NCBI GenBank assembly: GCA_035235625.1
Contig: CP141143.1
Span: 22,427,092 to 22,491,091, forward strand
DNA: 64,000 nt
Direction: 5' to 3'
From: Saururus chinensis
Taxonomy: Eukaryota > Streptophyta > Magnoliopsida > Piperales > Saururaceae
Shown: positions 56,528 to 64,000 of the stretch, in pieces
Layout: every line of letters begins with the position of its first letter
Position numbering within the stretch: position 1 is the stretch's first letter
Position numbers and translations under genes: made by a program
The notes under the pieces: model-generated
What the model was told of the DNA's origin: nothing
The model's database searches: none
What the model saw: only the letters and a program-made list of their open reading frames with translations

Positions 56528-59500
56528 TCAAACGTTCAATTCTTCAACGCTCGCTTGCAAAGGCTCAAACAGAGACTCCACTTCTCTCAGGTTGGCATCA
56601 TTCAACGTTGGTGGGTCCCACTTAGGGTTCTGCATAATCAAATAGAACTGTTTAGCTTGACTTACATCTTACATAAATGTCAGCTGTTTCCACAATTGAT
56701 AATAACATATACATAATATAAAAATATATTCATACAAAAAAAAATGGTTTTCTACTTGTAAAAGAATTTTCAATATGTAAGAATGTTGGAAAACGTTTTC
56801 CTTAGTAAGCAAGAAGGTTTTATCTGATGTAGTTGTCATGACTTAGATACAAATTTTAGCATTCAGCTTCACAAAACCAAAACCAGAAGAATCACTTAAA
56901 ACTTTCAAATTAGAGTTGGGCTACAGAGAAGAGCGAGCAGGAACATGTTAAGGTATCAGTTGGTGTTACCTTTCCAACTTTGTGCAAATTTTATTTATTT
57001 CTTTTTACATAGCAGTCTTCCACTCTATAGCTTAGTAGAAGATTCATTTGCATAGAAAATGGGAGTCAACTATTTTCTAGTTTATGCTTGCCTCATGTTG
57101 TTTGACTAACATTGCATAACATTCTATCAAAGAGAACACAAAAGATCTCAATTACTACTCGAAAGTTATCATTGTCTGCATAAAAGTTAACAAAGAGAAT
57201 AACCTGATCCTTGTCCACCAGGACAGCACGAACACCTTCAGCAAAATCATTTCGTACTGAGGATCTTAATGCTATCCGGTATTCAGTCTTCATCACACCA
57301 GTCAACTAATGCCAACAGTAAATGAAAAAAGTCAAACTTTCATCACTCAAATAATATTTAATGTGTATAAAAAAGACCATAAACTTCCAAAGTCAGCACT
57401 CAATTAATGGCACCAGCAGTGAAATATTACAAAACAAGAGCTGAAATTCTGAACCTGCCTCAGTTTCGACAACTGAAAACTCATAAGCATTATCAATATG
57501 AGGATCTGTAACTTACATTAGCCAGAGGATGAGCATTCGTCCCTCGTGCGGCTGCAACTTGGGAGAAATGCTTTTCAGTTAAGCAGAGGGAAAATGGAGC
57601 ACCCTTTCCCAGTCCTAGAAGGGCTTCATTGGCCCATTCTGCCACTGCAAAAAAACATACAACAGAGAACAGCATAGTGTATTGGTTGGTGTTCCCAAAA
57701 CATAAGGAAGCGTCATCACTTATGACAGTATATATTAGAAGGCATTGTTTTATATGCATAATTTTTTATTAGAAGGCAGAAAATCGTACATGAGAACAAT
57801 GTCACATTACTATATTCACAGTTTGCCATTAAATTAATGACTTAATATTAAATGCAAGAAGCATCAATGCCAGGTTCTGGATGCTCATTTGTACCTTTGC
57901 AACAGACTAACTGATCAAATAAAACTGGATGTCCTTATGATTTGTCAACATAAACAGGTAAGCTACCTGTTAAACAACAATATGAGTTTGGGATGGGACT
58001 GAGGAAAATCACTGGCAAGTCATGGATCATAGTTCTGTGGAGTTTGGGCTCCTTTAAATATGTGGCGAACACCCAACACAGCTTCCAACTTTCAGCCTCA
58101 ATTGTGGCGGTACACATTAGAATGAGCCCAAATTCAGTATCAGCAATTTCCAGGCTTTGTCTTTAAAGCTTCTTGCTTCAACACCCACCTAATCCTCACG
58201 GGTTCCACAACTTAAAAACTTAATGAAGACAAGCACCAAAAATGAGGGTAAAATGCCTTCACTTTTGGGTAACAAGCCCCGTTTACCTTCAAGCATATTT
58301 CCCTTGAGAATCTTTTGCCTTTAGTTCTCTTTACATCATGCATTATATTTTAATTGTAATCGACCAAAAAATATATTTTAGCTGTCAATGTTATACTATT
58401 TGAATGACAGTCTACAATATTACATGGTTTAAAGGTGCGTCGTGCATGATACATTTAGGCAAGAAAAGAATAATAAAGATGTCCAATACGGAAGGTACCT
58501 GCAGCATCTGTACTATGCTGATGTTTTTTCAACTCTTCTATTATCTCAAGAACTGATTTATGTGTACCAAAGGTGGAAATAACTTGAGGTAGAAGTGTCC
58601 TTAATTGAGAATCTGACTCAGGCTTTCTCATGTGTTCTGCCAACAGTGCCTGCAGATCCTTGTGTGCGTCCTCAGAGCTGGAAACATGAATATAAAAACG
58701 AAATGAATAATGCTGACACCTAGAAATCTCAGGATAGTTTGAGACACCACACCATTACAGACTTTGAATGCTTACTCTTCAAAATAAAATTTCTTATTAA
58801 ATCTAACCCTTTTCAAAACATAATCAGTCTCTAACTGGGAAAACAAGAAAGATATAATCCTATGAATAAGCATAAATTATAATAAAAACCATAAAATATT
58901 TGGTGTTGAAAATTTAACTGATAGATGTTATATAACAAAATATCTAATTGTGACATGAATGACTGAAGCCCAGAAAGATTCAGAAGATGATTGGATCAGA
59001 AGTCACTCTCTCTCCCGGTCTAAAACTCAGGGTTTCTGCTTTAGACACTTTTGGCCTCAACAAAAAAAATCTGACGCTACATTACTCGGTAGATTGCTGA
59101 TACCAGAATCACCACTGCATGATTATTAGTTTTAAGTCGGCAATATGGAATCTCTTCCATCAAACTACTCGTACTATTTAAACTAAAAGATAATCATTTT
59201 AAGAAGATCTCAGAACTTACAAGATGAGGCCCAGAAGAGCCTCCTTCAGTGAAGCCAGGTTTCCTGATGGCACATAATGTGTACCAAGACCTATATATAA
59301 GGCATCAGCTGGAGAAGATATCCTTTTTCCAGTAAGTCCGAGATAAGCTCCTACAACATTCTTAAGATGGCATTGTCAAGAAATGGATTTGAAAATTAAA
59401 GAAGAATTTAAATTTACAGAATTACCCAATCACACCTATTGGTTTATGCGTCGAATTTATTGTATTTGCACAATTAACTATTAAACTGAAAATTCAAATT

Positions 59501-62500
59501 AAGCAGCAAGTCTCACACCGTAACACCTTATAGCAAGGTATACGAGGAAAATATAACTGCATAAAACAGTTCCTACAGAAACAAAAGTCAAATACATTAT
59601 TACCTAACTGAAGGAGAGAGAGAACCCATAGTTTACTCGTTCAAGAGGTCTCTTTAGAAGTGACAACATAAGCACAGAATATCACGTGCATGTCACAGAA
59701 CCAAAAAATGCCTATAACCCAAGTTCTGGTTTTAACTAGTAACAATTTAACAATCTTGCATATTGCCAATGGTGGCCAGACATTATCTTGTTGTAACTAC
59801 ATTCCCTGCAATATTTATGCTAAGCATTCTCAGGAAATGTTCACTGAATAAAATATAAGTATTAAACAGCATACCAATAGCTCCTTCTCCCGGACTATGT
59901 GCTGCTATGAAAGCAAAGCCAACATCTGGGAATAAGCCAATACCATTTTCTGGCATTGCAAGCAGAGTTTTCTGCCATTCAGAAAATGTAAAAAATAAAA
60001 TTGTTTTTATGGTCATCAGCAAAGTTTAAGTCACAACACTGCAAAGGAGTAGCAAAGTTATCTGCCAAAGGCATAAGAAAATAAAAAAGTAAATCAAAGG
60101 ACCCAAATATATAAAACAAGCTTACCTCAGTGACAATCCTATACCGACCATGACCAGAGAGCCCAATCCCAAAACCCATGGTCACACCATCCATGAAACA
60201 TATATAAGGTTTACTATAGTCAGCAATTTTGCATATCAAAGAATATTCTGCCGCAAACACCTACAAGAATGCACCCATATTGAAGACTTCAAAATACAAA
60301 AACAAGCTTCCAGTAGCTTCAATGAAATGTTAACTTTAAAAAGCATGCCTTTGTCTTTCAAAAATTTTATTAAATATCACATTCAATGGTATTTAAAACT
60401 GAAATTTTAACTTGTTGGGAAATATTCAATATATTACATATCATGAAAATTGGCATACAATTTTTACAAGGTAAACTACACATCTTCATAAAGTTTTCTA
60501 TCCTTATATAGACCAACAATGGCAGCCATTTGTTTTGTTGTCAATGCAATGAGCTGCTTGCATCTGTGGGATGTATTTAAATGATTTAAATCGAAAAATT
60601 TAAGAATCCTTTCCAAACATCTGAATCCTCACCAGAGTTCCGGTGCCTCACTTACCTTGTCATTTCTGGGAAAGTCTAATAAGCATCTTTGAGGACTCAA
60701 GTGCAGACTCTACTACTTTAAAGGAGTGTCAAAAAGTTTAATTACACCAGGTTCAGATATGCAAATACTGAAGCACATCCGGCATATTTACTAAATAGAA
60801 CCTCTAGTGGTTTTAGCTTCTACTGCAGTGATACATCAGTTTCTTCATACCAAGGGCCTTCATTTCTTTTTTTGGAGAGATTGTAATGCAGTTTTTATTC
60901 CATTCCATAGTTAGAAAGTCAAAAGAAGGAGCAAGTCCAGAAGTTGAACCATAAGATCATCACTCCCAACAAATGCAAAGAATGAATAGTGGCTGACCGT
61001 CTGTAAGATCAGAAAAAGATAGCAATGGTGCTAGTTAGCACCCAGGTTTGAGACAGACAACCACTTATTTAAGTTGTACGAACTACTGTGCAAAGCTGTG
61101 AAGTAAGAAAAATTATAATGGTCCTAGAATCAAGAGATGTTGTACTTTAATATTTGAATTTCTATTAGAGAGCAGTCCTACTGAATTAATATGTACATGA
61201 AACTGTTTTTACACTTTATTGAATACATGCTAATTCTTTCAATTAAGGTAAACAATGATTTTAACAATGTGAATTGGTTAAGTCTGCACTTCATAGAGGC
61301 GGAGAGGCTTGATCTCCAACTTTAGGCAAAGGTTTATCAGTGGAAATCTCACCATTTTCCAGTCAAAGGTAGAAGATAAGCTGTCTTATCTTTGAGGTTA
61401 ATTTGACCATTGTTCTTCAATTTCACTATCAGAGGCACATTAAAGAAAGTACTAGATGTAGATGGAAATAAACTGCAGTCATCAACTATTACATACAACT
61501 AGATATCCTCTGTAATCCACACAAACACCTGTTTACGATATTAAAATGGTTTGTGTAATGACAATACGAAAATTCAAAATCAAGCATAAAAGCATAAAAA
61601 TCGAAACAGGCACTCAGAAGACAAAGTAAACCCGCTGAAAAAACCTTCTGCACAAGAGGGGTGCTTTTGTCCTTTCGAATTTCAGCAACAACACCCTTAA
61701 TATCCATCCCTGCAGTGTCCATCAGTATTCACCCTCAAACCATATTTAACAGCATTAAAAAATGAAGCCCTAGGTAAAGATCACTAAACCAGAAATATAT
61801 CAATTCAAAGGAAGTACTTGAAATCATTGTTCACGTAGATTAAGTTGCTTCTAGTAGTATTACCTGCTGAAAATGCACGAGGGGAACTGCTCTCAACCAA
61901 AACGCACTTCACTGTCGGGTCCACCTCCCACTCGTCAAGACAAGCCTTGTATCTTAAGTCCATCTCTGCATCATTTTACACATAAAATTTGAGCACAATC
62001 ACTCGCACCGAGAATCAGATACAGTGATCATATAGAAAGGCTACAAAGTATTTTACGCCCACCTCTGCATCATTTTACAAATAAGATTTGAGTTCAAACA
62101 TTCGCATGGAGAGTGGATAAAGTGATTGATCAAGTAGAAAGGCTAGAATTTCCACAATTACACTATAATCAAATGAATTAGTCTCATCCATGAGCTCTCA
62201 AAACCAGCGGATACTCATCGGCCAAATGCCAAAAAAACGCTAAACAACCCAGTTTGCCGAATCGCTTCCACATTCCACTGCAAAAGACTACCTAGGACAC
62301 GCTTCACAAAGCAGAGAGAAAATTGTACTCCATAAAAGCGAGACCAATTTTAATCAAGGAATAGTTAAACGTCTCTCGTAAAACAAACTAAGACGACGAT
62401 CCGCTAGCCGAACGGAAAGAGCAAGAAAAAAGAAGGGACGCCAATGAGTTACCGAGGTTCATGGCGTTGAGGGCCTTGGGGCGGTCGAGAGTGATGACGG

Positions 62501-62708
62501 CCAGGCCGTTGGGGAAGACGGCGGCCTTGACGAAGTCCTCGCCCGATCCCGCCATCACTGCGAGGGAGTGCCCGCGGAGGAGTCGGAAGGGGCCGGATCT
62601 GAGGAAGGAGACGGAAGGAGGATGAGGGTTTAGGAAGGCGGGAGGAGAAATGATAGAGGCCACCTGACGAAGCTGAAACCGAGTGAGGTGGACGATGATC
62701 CCTCTCAT
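56528..62708 (-). CDS. HIBCH-like: 3-hydroxyisobutyryl-CoA hydrolase-like protein (crotonase fold), probably mitochondrial, 431 aa, ten exons
   Basis: Exons (minus): 62708-62453, 61965-61864, 61709-61645, 60260-60126, 59971-59875, 59350-59221, 58677-58499, 57644-57517, 57305-57204, 56629-56528. Introns are GT-AG, phases join, and the total is 1296 bp. The basic start [19 protein letters not shown] suits a mitochondrial presequence. Crotonase motifs: [31 protein letters not shown] (oxyanion hole), [20 protein letters not shown], and [20 protein letters not shown] with the PE and PD acidic residues of HIBCH enzymes. The C-terminal HIBCH part follows: [15 protein letters not shown]-like (here LTGVMKT), [19 protein letters not shown] and [12 protein letters not shown]. 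It matches the plant HIBCH-like protein 3 group. HIBCH proper hydrolyses 3-hydroxyisobutyryl-CoA in valine breakdown; the substrate of this subgroup is less certain. Met52 (62555) could give a 380-residue form without presequence. A frame upstream of 62708 has no ATG. Confidence 0.93.
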
Positions 62709-62852
62709 CCTTCCCTCCTCCCCGCCAAAGCTTGCGCTTGCGTTCAGCAATTGAGATGGCAGGGGTGGTATCGTCTTTTTACACTTTGAGGTTAATACGG
62801 AGCTGTTTGTGTAGTGAATTTCGCTAAGATTCCGTTGATTCCGCTCTTCCGA

Positions 62853-62945
62853 CTCGAATGATGAGAAGATGGTGGGTAGAATTTACAATCTCGAATGATG
62901 AGAAGATGGTGGGTAGAATTTACAATCTCGAATGATGAGAAGATG
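62853..62945. repeat. 37-bp tandem repeat upstream of the HIBCH-like gene
   Basis: CTCGAATGATGAGAAGATGG followed by TGGGTAGAATTTACAAT occurs at 62853 and 62890, with a third partial copy at 62927-62945. The first two copies appear identical. It lies about 145 bases upstream of the start codon, within the probable promoter. Confidence 0.9.
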
Positions 62946-62949
62946 TTTG

Positions 62950-64000
62950 ATTCTGTCTAGCTCCTATTTTAAAATTTCTAAATTCATTATTTTTTAATGG
63001 TTATTTTTTAAATTAATTTCAATTTGAACATCTTGAAATGTATCATTAGGCTCACTTTAAAAATTAAAAAATTACTTATATATATGAAATGTTGTTTGAT
63101 AGAGCTCGAATTTAGGAGCATAATAGTACCATTCATATCCGAGTTTAGGAGAGAGAGCTATTTGATACGATAATATTCGAATTTATTCTAAAAAATTATA
63201 TTATCAACTGTAGTTCAAATTTTGCGGTGAATTTTTTTAATTAATTTAAAAAAATCCACTTCTATTTTTAAAAAATCCAACCCTTTTGTAGACTACCAAC
63301 TATTTATAAGGTTATTTTTTCTTACAAAATGTTTTCATGATGAACATATATGGAGGGATAAATCTTGCGAGATTTGGTTCCTAAGTTTCTCTCATACCAC
63401 TTTTTTAGTGATGTGGTAGCCTCTTATTATTAGTCATCAAGTTTGATCATGAAAAATAATCATGTTAGACAAGTCCTTTTTTTTATGTGTGCCCCGCCAA
63501 ATATTAGTAAAAGGTAGTAAGATTGTCAACAAGTTGAGCCAACTCAACAAGTCAAACATGTTTAGCATGAATTGGGCCTAACTCGAAGAGGGTTCGGCTC
63601 ATGTTCGGTTTGAACTCAAACCTAAGTAAGTCAAGGTCAAATAGGCATCAAATTGAATTGACTCTATTCAAAATTTGATTGAATTAACTTGAAATTGACT
63701 CAAAGATAGGTTCAAACTTGGCTCGGTTTGTTGTAAATGACTTCTTACATGTTATACTCATATTATACGAATTTCTTAGCATTCACTTTTCATATACCTA
63801 TAATATTTTATAAAAATATATATTATATATACATCAATGCATGGTATATAATACCCATATTATGCTATTGTGTTTTATGAAAATATAAATTCTATTACTA
63901 ATAAAATTGAGAAAATAGGTATGTTGGATTATTATATTCCTATTCTACCCTTAATCATCTATATAATATTATTTAATTTTTAAATACTACACTTAATCAC
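62950..64000. other. AT-rich intergenic DNA, no gene seen
   Basis: No frame reaches 60 codons with any similarity. 63520-63730 is rich in phrases such as CAACAAGTTGAGCCAACTCA and GGTTCGGCTCATGTTCGGTT, typical of plant repeat DNA. Paired termini are not evident. Confidence 0.5.

Noticed and set aside
62709-62750. Extension of the HIBCH-like protein upstream to 62750
   Set aside because: The codon at 62750 is TTG, not ATG. The first ATG in frame is at 62708 and opens a good presequence.

Overview
This window is nuclear DNA of a flowering plant, most likely a eudicot. It has split genes with GT-AG introns, plant-type transposons, a DVL/RTFL peptide gene, and plant forms of a Nudix hydrolase and a crotonase-fold hydrolase. 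I cannot name the species. Genes are sparse and most of the window is nested mobile-element debris.

Layout. 1-0.25 kb: probable 5' leader of a minus-strand gene that leaves the window. 0.95-2.37 kb: decayed Ty3/gypsy pol. 2.37-16.9 kb: a nest of LTR sequences. It holds a minus-strand element with only 472 bp between PBS and PPT, and two solo LTRs with perfect 5-bp target-site duplications (6938-8605 and 10470-13869). 21.2 kb: a complete 56-residue DVL/RTFL gene (minus). 25.98-27.72 kb: a third solo LTR with perfect duplications. 28.8-32.2 kb: a complete nine-exon NUDT20/24-type Nudix hydrolase gene (plus), predicted 360 aa. 32.3-34.3 kb: a broken 3' copy of the HIBCH-like gene, then a broken piece of the Nudix gene. 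34.7-44.3 kb: a solo LTR, then a full-structure Copia element (minus) interrupted in its reverse transcriptase by an LTR of the same family as that solo LTR. 47.07-55.71 kb: an 8.64-kb Mutator-like element (MULE) with roughly 0.4-0.5 kb terminal inverted repeats and a perfect 9-bp target duplication. It carries a decayed FAR1/MURA-type transposase and fragments of at least four unrelated host genes (J-domain, WD40, TraB, glycine-rich protein). 56.5-62.7 kb: a complete ten-exon HIBCH-like gene (minus), predicted 431 aa.

How it fits together. The Nudix and HIBCH-like genes point towards each other. The broken copies between them are in the same relative order, which fits a tandem duplication of an adjacent convergent pair. 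One partner then decayed in each copy, and transposons (about 22 kb) pushed the survivors apart. The Nudix enzyme family is linked to thiamin-diphosphate damage control and the HIBCH family to CoA-thioester hydrolysis; I see no evidence that they share a pathway. The most unusual object is the gene-capturing MULE, including a three-copy array of GC-rich palindromes inside its transposase.
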